NCBI RefSeq assembly: GCF_013141765.1
Contig: NZ_WHOD01000097.1
Coordinates: forward strand, 107,341 to 171,340
Source: Paenibacillus foliorum
GTDB lineage: Bacteria; Bacillota; Bacilli; Paenibacillales; NBRC-103111
Length of the DNA stretch: 64,000 bases
Direction: 5' to 3'
How positions within the stretch are numbered: position 1 is the stretch's first letter; each line of letters begins with the position of its first letter. The notes beneath the pieces were generated by a model, which ran no database searches, was not told where the DNA came from, and saw only the letters and a program-made list of their open reading frames with translations. Made by a program: the position numbers and the translations under genes. Positions 43,748 through 53,146 of this stretch are shown here, piece after piece.

Positions 43748-44305
43748 ATGATGAATAAGGATGTAGTCGGCGATAAGGGCGGTATTGGAGAAGGAAATCA
43801 GGTTTTTCGCAAAAGAATCAAGGGAGCGGAGTTGGCTGATTTTCTGCAGACGATACGGCAGCTTGGAGTGGATGTGGATGATTTACTGTTTCTGTGCGTC
43901 GGAACAGACCGCTCGACTGGAGATGCGTTGGGACCGCTTGTCGGTATGATGCTAGAGGATGCAGGTTATCCGCATGTGATCGGAACGCTCAAGTCCCCAT
44001 TGGATGCTGGGAATATTAAGGAGCGATTGAGTGCGCTGCCTCAAGGAAAGCTAGTCATTGCTATTGACGCTTGTCTTGGACAACCGGCTTCATTAGCTAG
44101 CTATCAGGTTTCCAATCAGCCATTGGAGCCGGGAAAATCACTTGGCAAGCAGCTGCCTGCGATAGGCGATTATACAATCGCGGCAATTGTTAATGTCGAT
44201 GGTGGCAACAAATATTCGATATTGCAAAGTACACCTTTGTATCGTGTTTATCTAATGGTGGGGGAAATCGTGGAGGCGGTAAAGAACGTATTTCCGATTC
44301 GATGA
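43748..44305 (+). CDS. yyaC: YyaC-type spore protein (GPR-related protease fold)
   Basis: A 185-residue protein of the YyaC family, restricted to spore formers and related in fold to the germination protease GPR. The signature LLFLCVGTDRSTGDALGPLVG is at residues 46-66, followed by HVIGTLKSPLDAGNI, VIAIDACLGQ and GDYTIAAIVNVDG. The start ATG has GGGGGGAG upstream. Its exact role in sporulation is not established. Confidence 0.9.
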   Translation: MMNKDVVGDKGGIGEGNQVFRKRIKGAELADFLQTIRQLGVDVDDLLFLCVGTDRSTGDALGPLVGMMLEDAGYPHVIGTLKSPLDAGNIKERLSALPQGKLVIAIDACLGQPASLASYQVSNQPLEPGKSLGKQLPAIGDYTIAAIVNVDGGNKYSILQSTPLYRVYLMVGEIVEAVKNVFPIR

Positions 44306-44396
44306 ACCTTTTTATATGAAATGATTACTGAAATTTGCTGCCGAACAACCGAACAACTTTGTGGATTGTTTACAATTACCACGGATGTTCTCTCAG

Positions 44397-44425
44397 ACAC
44401 TGCCTTCTTTAGGTGGTGTTTTTTT
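44397..44425 (+). terminator. Terminator after yyaC
   Basis: ACACTGCC pairs with GGTGGTGT (two G-U pairs), with a seven-T run. Confidence 0.75.
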
Positions 44426-44462
44426 GTTGTGTAGCCTGTAATAAATTTTTCGGGGAAATCAA

Positions 44463-44504
44463 ATAATATCGATTGTTTATTTTCGATATATCGATTATTA
44501 TTAT
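44463..44504 (+). promoter_or_regulatory. Candidate PadR operator region
   Basis: A perfect palindrome, TCGATATATCGA (44483-44494), sits inside a larger imperfect one with AATAATATCGAT on the left and ATCGATTATTATT on the right. It lies 30-70 bases before the PadR gene and resembles the AT-rich operator of the other PadR gene at 10051-10069. Confidence 0.6.
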
Positions 44505-44533
44505 TCGTAATAAAACTAAAAGGGGATTACAAT

Positions 44534-45049
44534 ATGTCGCAGCATCGCAATCATAGACATAAACGGGGAGACAGGGTAGGTCGTATTCAATTAGCGATTC
44601 TTCAGCTTCTTCGTATTGAGCAGATGCATGGTTATCAAATAATTAAGCAATTAGAAGAGAGAGCAGAGGGATTATATAGTCCTAGTGCAGGAACTGTATA
44701 TCCGGCGCTTCAAGAATTACATGACAAAGGGCTAATTGATATTGATGAACAAAAAGATAAAAAGGTTTATTTCTTAAATGAAAATGGAATCAAATACGTT
44801 CAGGATTTGGGACTGGAATCGGATCAATTTTGGAGTGAGTGGCGGCACCGTCTGGCTTGGAAGCAATCAGAGGAATTTAAAATGCTGAGAGACGAGTTGG
44901 ATAAGTGGGAACAGGAGCTTCATCATGCTAAGAAACAATTAATAAGAAACCCAGCTCGCACAGAAGAACTAATGGCTATTCTGGCTGATGCTCGCAAACA
45001 AGTATCACTCTGGACACAGATGGATAAGGATACAGAGAATAAGGTTTAA
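44534..45049 (+). CDS. PadR-family transcriptional repressor
   Basis: A 171-residue regulator. The PadR winged helix is QLAILQLLRIEQMHGYQIIKQLEE with SAGTVYPALQELHDKGLI. A histidine/arginine-rich start and a long helical C-terminus (residues 95-165) follow. It is followed by an ABC exporter gene after 30 bases, presumably its target. Ribosome site AAAGGGG. Confidence 0.87.
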   Translation: MSQHRNHRHKRGDRVGRIQLAILQLLRIEQMHGYQIIKQLEERAEGLYSPSAGTVYPALQELHDKGLIDIDEQKDKKVYFLNENGIKYVQDLGLESDQFWSEWRHRLAWKQSEEFKMLRDELDKWEQELHHAKKQLIRNPARTEELMAILADARKQVSLWTQMDKDTENKV

Positions 45050-45079
45050 ACGGAATCTTACTTGAGGAGATGTGTGACA

Positions 45080-46897
45080 ATGAGAGACAATGGCGGGAGT
45101 GGACGGTGGGATGGAGGAAGTAAGCAAGCGCTGCAAAGCCGGGGGAAAGCAAGCTTGAAAGAGGTGTCGATAAGTCGAATCTATGGTTTGTTTCGCGGAT
45201 ACATATGGCAATTGACAGCTATTATTGCTCTTGCGCTAGCTGCAGCGCTGATTGGCTTAATTCCACCGCTTGTAATGAAAGAAATTATAGATAGTGCGAT
45301 ACCACAAGGCGATAAAAGGATGCTCACTTTAATGATAGGGCTGCTGGTGCTTCTTCCACTGTTAAGCGGGTTGCTTGGAGTATGGCAGAACCACCAGAAT
45401 ACGAAGGTAGGCCAAGGAGTTATGCGCGATCTTCGGCGAACGCTATTCGCTAATCTGCAGAAACAATCGATGAGCTTCTTCACCGATGCGAAATCGGGTG
45501 AAATCATTCAGCGGCTGACGGGCGATGTGCAAGCTGTGCAGAACGTGGTTACTACCGTGGTAGTATCGGCCGTGACCCAAGCAGTCATCGTCATCACAAC
45601 GGTAGTTATTCTATTTGTGTTGGATTGGAGATTGGCGATATTGTCGACAATCATCCTGCCCTTGTTTATTCTGCCTGTTCGCAAAGTGTCGCAGATACGT
45701 AAGCGACTGCGTGGTGAAACGCAGCGTGTGCGCGGAGATATGTCGGCTCAGCTGGGAGAAATCTTTGGCGTTTCGGGTGCGCTTCTGACTCGGATTTTTC
45801 AACAGGAGTCAAAGCAGGAGAAGGATTTTGACGTTCTGAACCAAAAGGTGATGGATCTGGAGCTCCGTCTTAATTTAGTTGGACGATGGTTTGGCATGGT
45901 GCTCGGCATTTTGGGACCTCTAGGTACAGCGTTGATCTACTGGTACGGCGGCTGGAACGTCGTTGAGGGAACCATGACGATAGGCGCTATCGTCGCCTTT
46001 ACAGCATATTTGGGCCGATTGTATGGCCCAGTCGGCACGCTGTTAAATCTGCAGGTCGAGGTGGCGACAGCACTGGGTGTGTTTCAGCGCATCTTCGAAT
46101 ATGAGGACATGCAGCCGGATGTAGCGAATGTGCCAGGAGCACAGAAGCTTCCACCGGCGCGGGGAAATGTTGCGTTCCAACACGTATCCTACGCCTACAA
46201 TAAGGAGAAGTACGCGCTGCATAATATCTCTTTTTCTGCTCTACCAGGTGAAGTTGTGGCTATTGTGGGCCCGAGCGGAGCAGGCAAGTCAACTTTAATC
46301 GGCATGCTGGCACGTTTGTATGATCCGACTGAAGGGGCGGTCACCATCGATGGCCAGAATATCAAGGATGTGACCTTGTCGTCGCTGCGCGATCAGATCG
46401 CGTTCGTGACACAGGAGTCGTTCCTGTTCCACGCCTCGGTGCGGGACAATCTGCGTTTCGCGCGCATGGACGCGACCGATGAAGAGCTGGAGTCGGCCTG
46501 TCGTCAGGCCTACATCCATGAAGCCATCGCTGCCATGCCGCAGGGCTATGGGACGATGGTCGGCGAACGCGGCCATCGTCTCTCCGGCGGGGAGCGGCAG
46601 CGGCTCGCCATTGCGCGGGCGATTCTGAAGAATCCGCGCATTCTAGTGCTGGACGAGGCGACCTCGCACCTCGACTCCGAATCGGAGTCGTATGTGCAAG
46701 CGGCGCTCGATGAATTAATGCGCGGGCGGACGACGCTCGTCATCGCCCACCGGTTGTCCACGATCCTGACTGCGGACAGGATCATTGTACTTGAGGCCGG
46801 ACGCGTGGCAGAGTCCGGCCGGCATGCAGAACTGCTGCAGCATGATGGGCTGTACGCAAGGCTATATCGAACGCAGTTCGAAAAAGTGATGGCCTGA
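45080..46897 (+). CDS. ABC multidrug exporter, permease-ATPase half-transporter (BmrA-like)
   Basis: A 605-residue half-transporter. Six helices cover residues 40-310. The ATPase has Walker A GPSGAGKST, signature RLSGGERQR, Walker B ILVLDEATSHLD and switch histidine VIAHRLST. The first 30 residues are glycine-rich and basic. The ATG at 45080 follows GAGGAG; a TTG at 45062 is unlikely. Under PadR control by position. Codons in the ATPase half (from about 46370) are visibly more GC-rich than in the membrane half. Confidence 0.88.
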   Translation: MRDNGGSGRWDGGSKQALQSRGKASLKEVSISRIYGLFRGYIWQLTAIIALALAAALIGLIPPLVMKEIIDSAIPQGDKRMLTLMIGLLVLLPLLSGLLGVWQNHQNTKVGQGVMRDLRRTLFANLQKQSMSFFTDAKSGEIIQRLTGDVQAVQNVVTTVVVSAVTQAVIVITTVVILFVLDWRLAILSTIILPLFILPVRKVSQIRKRLRGETQRVRGDMSAQLGEIFGVSGALLTRIFQQESKQEKDFDVLNQKVMDLELRLNLVGRWFGMVLGILGPLGTALIYWYGGWNVVEGTMTIGAIVAFTAYLGRLYGPVGTLLNLQVEVATALGVFQRIFEYEDMQPDVANVPGAQKLPPARGNVAFQHVSYAYNKEKYALHNISFSALPGEVVAIVGPSGAGKSTLIGMLARLYDPTEGAVTIDGQNIKDVTLSSLRDQIAFVTQESFLFHASVRDNLRFARMDATDEELESACRQAYIHEAIAAMPQGYGTMVGERGHRLSGGERQRLAIARAILKNPRILVLDEATSHLDSESESYVQAALDELMRGRTTLVIAHRLSTILTADRIIVLEAGRVAESGRHAELLQHDGLYARLYRTQFEKVMA

Positions 46898-46971
46898 GCC
46901 GCTCCACCATTCGCAACATTCGAAGAACCGGTATTTTGCCTAGCGGCTACCTTCGCAGATAGAACAATTAG

Positions 46972-47010
46972 AAAAGCCTCCGACCATTTCAAGCAGTCGG
47001 AGGCTTCTTT
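46972..47010. terminator. Bidirectional terminator between convergent operons
   Basis: AAGCCTCCGAC (46974-46984) pairs perfectly with GTCGGAGGCTT (46996-47006), flanked by A and T runs. Confidence 0.88.
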
Positions 47011-47059
47011 ATGTTATTCAATTGGTTATCTATTCTATTTATCAGTACAGCCATATCTG

Positions 47060-47374
47060 TTACGCAACCAGCTTTAACCCCACTGCGGATCCGAGGATTA
47101 ACGTAATACAGAGTATTCTCATTAAATTCTTGGGCTCGCCATAAAAGATCATTCCTAGGATTGCCCCGCCTGAAGCGCCTATTCCTGTCCATACTGCGTA
47201 TGAAATACCCATAGGTAAAGTCTTCATGGCAATGGAGAGAAAAAGAAAGCTAGCTCCAAACCCAGCTATGAGCAGCAGCATGTTTTTCCAATTACGATCC
47301 TTGTATAATCTATGCATCATTACGACACCAATCATTTCACATATACCTGCTATAATCAGAGAGATCCAGTTCAT
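47060..47374 (-). CDS. Small multidrug resistance (SMR) protein, subunit 2 (YkkD/EbrB-like)
   Basis: A 104-residue, four-helix SMR exporter. It has the conserved glutamate in helix 1 (IIAGICEMIGVVMM), the FLSIAMKTLPMGISYAVWTGIG segment and GMIFYGEPKN. It overlaps the other SMR gene by four bases, so the two probably form a heterodimer as in YkkCD and EbrAB, pairs that export cationic compounds. Confidence 0.88.
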   Translation of the reverse strand: MNWISLIIAGICEMIGVVMMHRLYKDRNWKNMLLLIAGFGASFLFLSIAMKTLPMGISYAVWTGIGASGGAILGMIFYGEPKNLMRILCITLILGSAVGLKLVA

Positions 47375-47718
47375 TTGGATTCAGCTCCCTTGACTTCAGA
47401 CGTATCCTTGGTGATGAGCTTAAGCCCGATAACTCCTATTAGAAGGGCAATAATAAAAAGCAGCTTGGTAATTTTAAGAGGTTCCCCAAATAATAGCATC
47501 TCAGACAGAACGGTTCCTGCTGTTCCTAAACCAACGAATACGGCGTATACCGTTCCAACGGGCAATTCTTCACCTGCTTTTATCATTAAATAAAAGCTAA
47601 TACTAATAGCAATGGCTGTTCCTAACCATTCCCATAAGCTATCCGCATGCTTCAAGCCAATCACCCATAGAACCTCAAAGCATGCAGCTACAATTACTTG
47701 AATCCATTGTTTATTCAC
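47371..47718 (-). CDS. SMR protein, subunit 1 (YkkC/EbrA-like)
   Basis: A 115-residue SMR exporter subunit with a longer C-terminal tail. Helix 1 glutamate is in VAACFEVLWVIGLKHAD; LPVGTVYAVFVGLGTAGTVL and LFGEPLKITK follow. The frame opens with TTG at 47739, but GTG at 47718 fits the usual N-terminus and spacing from AAAGGAA. No guanidine riboswitch was recognised upstream, unlike many ykkC genes; instead a TetR gene precedes it. Confidence 0.85.
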   Translation of the reverse strand: MNKQWIQVIVAACFEVLWVIGLKHADSLWEWLGTAIAISISFYLMIKAGEELPVGTVYAVFVGLGTAGTVLSEMLLFGEPLKITKLLFIIALLIGVIGLKLITKDTSEVKGAESK

Positions 47719-47764
47719 TTTAATCACATTTCCTTTCAAACCTTACATAGAACAGAACCGGGTT

Positions 47765-48346
47765 TTATTTAGTTATAATGCCTTGCCAATACAATCGCCA
47801 TACGCTCTGCATACGCTGTTCGAAATCATTGCGGTTATAGTAAAACTGCTGGATAAAGGCACCGTCAACCAAACAATAGAAAGAAGCAAGCAAGTCCTCG
47901 ATTTGTTCTTGTCGAAGGATTCCCTCTTCCATTCCTTTTAAGAAAATGTTCTTCAGCACCACAGACAAGGCTTCCTCTGATTCAGCAAAACGGGAGCGCA
48001 GCGCCTCCTGCAGAGAAGTGGGGGGGAAGAGCATAGCTCTCTTGAGAAAGGTGACGTTCTCCTCGCTCAGCCAGTAGGTCCGGCAAACGTCCTGGACGAT
48101 GGTATGAAGCTTATCGTGAACAGACATTTCCGCAATGGACTGCTCTATTGCTCTGATTTTTACAAGCTGCTCCTGTATGACGCTATCGAACACCGCCAGA
48201 AACAAATCTTCCTTACTTGAAAAATGTGCATACAAGGAAGGGGTTTTAATACCGACCTCATTAGCAATTCCTGATAGTGGGGTTGCATCATAGCCGTTTT
48301 GAGCGAACAAGCGCAGCGCGGCTGCTTTTATTTTGATGGCTGTCAC
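47765..48346 (-). CDS. TetR-family repressor of the SMR exporter
   Basis: A 193-residue TetR regulator. The DNA-binding domain is at the N-terminus (AALRLFAQNGYDATPLSGIANEVGIKTPSLYAHFSSKEDL) and an all-helical ligand domain follows. Several starts are possible (ATG 48364, GTG 48355, GTG 48346); GTG 48346 has AAAGG at 10 bases. It is the first gene of a three-gene unit with the SMR pair, probably repressing it. Two palindromes lie upstream. Confidence 0.85.
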   Translation of the reverse strand: MTAIKIKAAALRLFAQNGYDATPLSGIANEVGIKTPSLYAHFSSKEDLFLAVFDSVIQEQLVKIRAIEQSIAEMSVHDKLHTIVQDVCRTYWLSEENVTFLKRAMLFPPTSLQEALRSRFAESEEALSVVLKNIFLKGMEEGILRQEQIEDLLASFYCLVDGAFIQQFYYNRNDFEQRMQSVWRLYWQGIITK

Positions 48347-48366
48347 TTTCGCCACACCTTTCATAT

Positions 48367-48409
48367 TAGGGGTCGTCCCCTACCCTTTATTCTAACTAAC
48401 GTTAATTAG
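48367..48409 (-). promoter_or_regulatory. Two candidate operators upstream of the TetR/SMR unit
   Basis: CTAACTAACGTTAATTAG (48392-48409) is an 18-bp palindrome with one mismatched pair. TAGGGG-TCGT-CCCCTA (48367-48382) is a second one near the start codon, which may instead fold in the mRNA. Confidence 0.6.
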
Positions 48410-48585
48410 GCAAACTTATTGTACTCTATCCTCATTGCCTTTGCAATGCTTTTTCATCCATTTTATAATGCCATTTTTGCTATAAACCTAAACTTTCCTC
48501 TGTCGAATAAGCTCATATAAAGGAATTGAAGCTACTTCAATCGAAATACTATTTAAAATCTAACTGGATCATGAGGGGTTTCGAT

Positions 48586-50859
48586 TTGAGAACGTCAAAG
48601 TATTTTTATCGGTTGTTAATCTTCTGTTTTTGTTTAAGTATGCTGCCGGTTATATGTCTTGGTCTTTTTTCCGTATACAAAGCATCTGGTGCGATTCAAA
48701 TTAAAGTGAATGAGGCTAATATTAACGTCATAAACCAGACACGGATGCGCGTGGAGCAGCTGCTGAAGGCTATTGATAATGTTTCTACACAGGCAATTGA
48801 AAGCGCACTATTGAAAAATGCAGTCAGTCAACCCTTTTCCGAGCAAAATTACAAGGATATCAATGAGCTGGTCGATGCGCTGATTCACATTCAGACCTAT
48901 GAGCTTCGTATCAGCGATGTGGAGCTGCATAGCTTCAAACAGAACTGGATGATTATCGGGGGAGGTTTCCAACAGGCAGTCAACTCGCCGCTGCAAGGTG
49001 TTTTTCCGGCTATAAAAAAAACATCAGCATGGGTTAGCGACAATTCATTATATCCAAGAACAGCTGGCTATCCAGGGATTAGCTTGATCAAAAGCGTCCC
49101 AGTCAATACGATTGTGCCGGAAGGGGCTATTCTGCTTCATATGCCTTATATGGAGTTGAATCAGATGATTGAAGGCTCTAGCGGCTCAGGCAAGGTGCTG
49201 ATTTTGGATGCTGATTATCGGATTATCGCTACAGATCACAATAATAAAGCTGGGCAGCTTTTGAAAGAAAAAGAGCTGAGGGATGGCTTCGCAGCATCGG
49301 ATGCCAGACAGGGAGATTTCCAGGCACATTATAATAATGAATCGGTTAATGTGGTGTATATTAGATCATCCTATAATGATTGGATTTATGCCTCAATTAT
49401 CCCATATGATGTGGTGACTCAAGATGCGAGAGCGATAAGCTGGGCTACATTATGGACATGCTTAGTTATAATGCTGGCGATTGCAGTTTTTACCTTGTTA
49501 GGCTCTAAAAGAATGTATCTGCCAATCCGCAGAATCTATGAATCCGTCCAGACGCCAACTGGTGAGGAGCTCTCGGAAAACAGATCGGATGAGCTGCTGT
49601 ATATAGGCAAGCGGATTGATTTTCTGATCAATTCCCAGCAGCAGATGGAAGCGGTTGTAGGCAATCAGTCTCGGCAGCTCAAGGACTTTTTTGTATTGAA
49701 ATTGTTTAACGGGCAGCTGTCCCCAAGCGAGGTTCGGGAGAAAATAAGCCAATTTGAGCTGCCTCGATGGCGTTGGCATGCTGTACTTGCTCTGCAAATC
49801 GATACGCTGGAGCAAACTAATTATGGAGAACGCGATAAAGACCTGCTGATGTTTGCGATGAGCAATATCGCAGGCGAGGTGATTCCTTCGTCCAGCCGAT
49901 ACAATCCAATTCTTATTGACCGCTTTCAAGTCACTCTCATAGGCGGCAATCATACCGAGGTAAGCGCATTTCGCGAATATGTTTCCTCCATGGCGGAGAA
50001 GATTCAGAAGGCTGCCGCAGATTACGTTAAGCTGAAGGTAAGCATTGGGATCAGCCAACCGTTTGACGAAGTCTTACAGACACCTGCTGCTTTCCGAGAG
50101 TCTTTAGATGCGTTGAAATACCGGATGCGACTAGGGGAAGAAGCGATACTAGATATCACAGATGTGAAGCCCCAGCGGGAGTTGACCCGATACTATCCGA
50201 AGCTTTTGGGGGAAGAGCTTCTGCATGCCGTTCAGTTCCTTGATCAAAAGAAGGCTGCGGAGCTGCTGTCCGAATGGATGCGTACGCTGATAAAGGTTCC
50301 GCTTAGTCATCGAGAGTATCAGGTAGCTTTGGCGCGGCTGCTTGTGGAGGTCATCGGACTGCTTCAAGATGAGGGTATTGCGTTTCAGCCGCTGCAGGGG
50401 GAAGCCAGCAGTCTGTTCGAGCAGCTGTTCAATCTGCATACACCGGAGGAAACCGAGGCTTGGCTCTGGAAAAGTATTATCGTTCCGGTCATAGAAGCCC
50501 AGCGCAAGCAGCGGGAGTCGCAGGCGGTTAGCCTATCGGTGCAAGTTATAGAGCTGATTCAAGAGAAATTCGACACGGATCTTACTTTGGAATGGTGCGC
50601 TTCACGACTCAATTATGCTCCCGATTATATCCGCAAGCTGTTCCGTAAAGAAACCGGCATGAATTTTAGCGATTATTTAAGCAATTACAGGCATCTTATG
50701 GCACGCAAATGGCTGGCGGAAACGGACATGAAGATTCATGAAATCGCGCAGAAGCTGAAATATAACAATGCGCAAAATTTTATCCGCAACTTCCGCAAAA
50801 TGGAGGGCGTGACGCCTGGGCAGTACCGGGCACAAGTAAATCTATCCGATGAGGAATAA
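48586..50859 (+). CDS. Membrane-bound AraC-family regulator (YesN-like one-protein sensor)
   Basis: A regulator of about 757 residues. One helix lies near the N-terminus (LLIFCFCLSMLPVICLGLFSV), followed by an extracellular sensor part of about 240 residues, a second helix (TLWTCLVIMLAIAVFTLLG), a cytoplasmic linker with a GGDEF-like degenerate part, and an AraC domain in the last 100 residues (LEWCASRLNYAPDYIRKLFRKETG; IHEIAQKLKYNNAQNFIRNFRK; EGVTPGQYR). Paenibacillus encodes many such proteins next to sugar importers. TTG 48586 behind GAGGGG is preferred; the frame opens at 48526. It probably activates the importer genes downstream. Confidence 0.87.
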   Translation: MRTSKYFYRLLIFCFCLSMLPVICLGLFSVYKASGAIQIKVNEANINVINQTRMRVEQLLKAIDNVSTQAIESALLKNAVSQPFSEQNYKDINELVDALIHIQTYELRISDVELHSFKQNWMIIGGGFQQAVNSPLQGVFPAIKKTSAWVSDNSLYPRTAGYPGISLIKSVPVNTIVPEGAILLHMPYMELNQMIEGSSGSGKVLILDADYRIIATDHNNKAGQLLKEKELRDGFAASDARQGDFQAHYNNESVNVVYIRSSYNDWIYASIIPYDVVTQDARAISWATLWTCLVIMLAIAVFTLLGSKRMYLPIRRIYESVQTPTGEELSENRSDELLYIGKRIDFLINSQQQMEAVVGNQSRQLKDFFVLKLFNGQLSPSEVREKISQFELPRWRWHAVLALQIDTLEQTNYGERDKDLLMFAMSNIAGEVIPSSSRYNPILIDRFQVTLIGGNHTEVSAFREYVSSMAEKIQKAAADYVKLKVSIGISQPFDEVLQTPAAFRESLDALKYRMRLGEEAILDITDVKPQRELTRYYPKLLGEELLHAVQFLDQKKAAELLSEWMRTLIKVPLSHREYQVALARLLVEVIGLLQDEGIAFQPLQGEASSLFEQLFNLHTPEETEAWLWKSIIVPVIEAQRKQRESQAVSLSVQVIELIQEKFDTDLTLEWCASRLNYAPDYIRKLFRKETGMNFSDYLSNYRHLMARKWLAETDMKIHEIAQKLKYNNAQNFIRNFRKMEGVTPGQYRAQVNLSDEE

Positions 50860-51183
50860 TGTAATCTGGATTATATCCGATTTTAGATGAGAATTGATGA
50901 GTTTAATAGGAGATTAAAGCGAGACTATGATGGAGCAGATCTGCTCCTCATAGTCTTTTTTTACGAGTGGGCATGGTTAAGGAGGGAGTCCACATCGGGA
51001 AAAACGGCCATTTAATCGGTCGTAATGCCCCTTGGCCGCAAATGATCATCTGCTGACCGCAATTGATTATGCCTGCTAAAACACAGATAAAGCACGGTAA
51101 TGAGTATAGTTTGTGATAGTTTATTCAGCTATGATCGATTCAGAGCAGAACAAGCAAGCGCAAATACTTAAGGAGGTGACACG
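50860..51183. other. Intergenic region upstream of the sugar importer
   Basis: 324 bases holding the terminator of the regulator gene (50922-50962) and presumably the importer promoter. No clear -35/-10 pair was picked. Confidence 0.5.
50922..50962 (+). terminator. Terminator of the AraC-type regulator gene
   Basis: AGACTATGA...GGAGCAG pairs with CTGCTCC...TCATAGTCT, followed by seven T. Confidence 0.88.
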
Positions 51184-52185
51184 ATGAAGGGAAGTCCTGT
51201 GGGTTTGAATGGAAAGGGAGGCAGCATGAATATGCAGACTCAGGCCATTGGGCCGGAACAAACCAAATCATCGTTAGCAAGAGCTGCTTTATTAAGAAGA
51301 ATGGCTAAAAACCGCTGGCTTTATATCATGCTGATACCGGGAATTCTATATTTTCTGTCGTTTCGTTATTTACCCATGTGGGGGCTCCTCATTTCGTTTA
51401 TGGACTTTTTACCTTTTAAAGGATTTTGGGGCAGTGAGTGGGTAGGGCTGAAGCATTTTGAGCGGTTTTTTCTGGATGCGAATTTCATCCTGCTGTTCAA
51501 AAACACATTGATATTAGCCTTCTATAATCTGGCCTTTTTCTTCCCGCTGCCGATATTTCTGGCGATTATGCTGAATGAGCTGCGCAGCGAGATTGTGAAA
51601 CGTTGGGTCCAAACGCTTGTATATATCCCGCATTTTGTATCCTGGGTTGTTGTGGTGGGGATCGTGTATATGTTCTTCTCTACGGAAGGCGGAGTTATTA
51701 ACAAGCTATTTGTCAGTATGGGGATGGAAAAAATTGATTTTCTCGTAAGCAGCGACTGGTTCCGTACTATGATAACAGCAGAAGTGATCTGGAAAGAAAG
51801 CGGATGGGGAACGATCATCTTTTTAGCGGCTTTGGCAGGGGTCGATCCTCAGTTATATGAAGCAGCTAAGATGGATGGAGCGGGGCGGATGAGACAGCTC
51901 TGGCATGTTACACTGCCGGCGATCCGCAGCACGATAATGATTCTATTAATATTGCGTCTAGGCAGCTTCCTTGATAATGGGTTCGAGCAAATTTTTCTGA
52001 TGCTGAATTCAATGAACCGTGAGGTAGGCGAGGTTTTTGACACTTATGTGTATGTAATAGGCGTTCAGCAGGGACAGTTCAGCTATAGCACGGCTGTAGG
52101 CTTGTTTAAATCAGTTATCGGTCTGATCCTGGTAGTCACAGCGAACTGGCTTTCAAGGAAATTTACAGAAGAAGGTCTTTATTAA
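51184..52185 (+). CDS. lplB: ABC sugar transporter permease, LplB family
   Basis: A 333-residue permease of the LplB type of CUT1 importers, which take up oligosaccharides in Paenibacillus and Bacillus. Marks are LIPGILYFLSFRYLPMWGLLISF, PHFVSWVVVVGIVYMFFS and the EAA loop YEAAKMDGAGRMRQLWHVTLP. A strong AAGGAGGTGA precedes the ATG. It has partners in the next two genes; the ATPase is encoded elsewhere. Confidence 0.9.
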   Translation: MKGSPVGLNGKGGSMNMQTQAIGPEQTKSSLARAALLRRMAKNRWLYIMLIPGILYFLSFRYLPMWGLLISFMDFLPFKGFWGSEWVGLKHFERFFLDANFILLFKNTLILAFYNLAFFFPLPIFLAIMLNELRSEIVKRWVQTLVYIPHFVSWVVVVGIVYMFFSTEGGVINKLFVSMGMEKIDFLVSSDWFRTMITAEVIWKESGWGTIIFLAALAGVDPQLYEAAKMDGAGRMRQLWHVTLPAIRSTIMILLILRLGSFLDNGFEQIFLMLNSMNREVGEVFDTYVYVIGVQQGQFSYSTAVGLFKSVIGLILVVTANWLSRKFTEEGLY

Positions 52186-52218
52186 GAAATAAAGTCCGCT
52201 CAGAAGGAGGACAAATTC

Positions 52219-53097
52219 ATGGTCGACCGCTCAATGGGGAGCAGATTGTTTGACGGTGTTAACACCTTGGTGCTCGTGCTTGTTGCCCTTGTTGCCATTA
52301 TTCCTTTTCTTTACATCATTTCCGTATCTTTTGCCACACCGCAGGAGGTCATTCGAAAAGGGTTCATTTTGTTCCCGGAAACCTTCTCGCTCGAAGGCTA
52401 CAAATATATATTTTCCAGCAACATCATTGTGAGCAGCCTGCTCGTTACGATTGGATTGACGATTGTCGGGACTGCGTGCAACCTGTTTTTCACGGTACTG
52501 ACCTCGTATCCGTTATCGCGTAAGGATCTAGATGGCCGGAAGGTTATGATGTGGCTGATTCTGTTTACGATGATTTTTAATGGCGGAATGATCCCAACCT
52601 TTCTCGTAGTGAAGGCATTCGGGATGCTCGATACGTATGCGTCTCTTATTGTGCCTGGGTTGATCAGTGCCTTTAACCTGATTGTTATTATGAACTTCTT
52701 CCAGCAGCTGCCTGATGGCTTGGAGGAGGCTGCCAAGATCGATGGCTGTAATGATGTCGGTATTTTGTTTCGTATCGTGCTGCCTCTGTCTATGCCGATT
52801 ATTGCGACCTTTTCCTTGTTTTATGCGGTAGGACATTGGAACAGCTTTTTCAACGCTATTCTCTATATCAATGACGCCCATAAGTGGCCGATTCAGGTGT
52901 GGCTGCGGCAAATCGTTATTTTGGCTCAGGGCGGCATTGGGGACTCCACACAGTTCGACGATACGTATATAGCGCCTCCACCGGATATTATCAAGATGGC
53001 TGTTATCGTGGTTTCAACGGTTCCGATTTTGATTGTCTATCCGTTTCTACAGAAGCATTTCGCCAAAGGGGTTTTACTGGGCTCCGTCAAAGGCTGA
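52219..53097 (+). CDS. ytcP: ABC sugar transporter permease, LplC/YtcP family
   Basis: A 292-residue second permease. Marks are the N-terminal LVALVAIIPFLYIISVSFATPQEV, the EAA loop LEEAAKIDGCNDVGILFRIVLP and the closing YPFLQKHFAKGVLLGSVKG, which is standard for the YtcP group. AGAAGGAGG precedes the ATG, 33 bases after the first permease. Confidence 0.9.
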   Translation: MVDRSMGSRLFDGVNTLVLVLVALVAIIPFLYIISVSFATPQEVIRKGFILFPETFSLEGYKYIFSSNIIVSSLLVTIGLTIVGTACNLFFTVLTSYPLSRKDLDGRKVMMWLILFTMIFNGGMIPTFLVVKAFGMLDTYASLIVPGLISAFNLIVIMNFFQQLPDGLEEAAKIDGCNDVGILFRIVLPLSMPIIATFSLFYAVGHWNSFFNAILYINDAHKWPIQVWLRQIVILAQGGIGDSTQFDDTYIAPPPDIIKMAVIVVSTVPILIVYPFLQKHFAKGVLLGSVKG

Positions 53098-53146
53098 CAG
53101 GAATCCGGATTTATGATAAAAAGGATAAACAGGGAGGAATTTCAAA

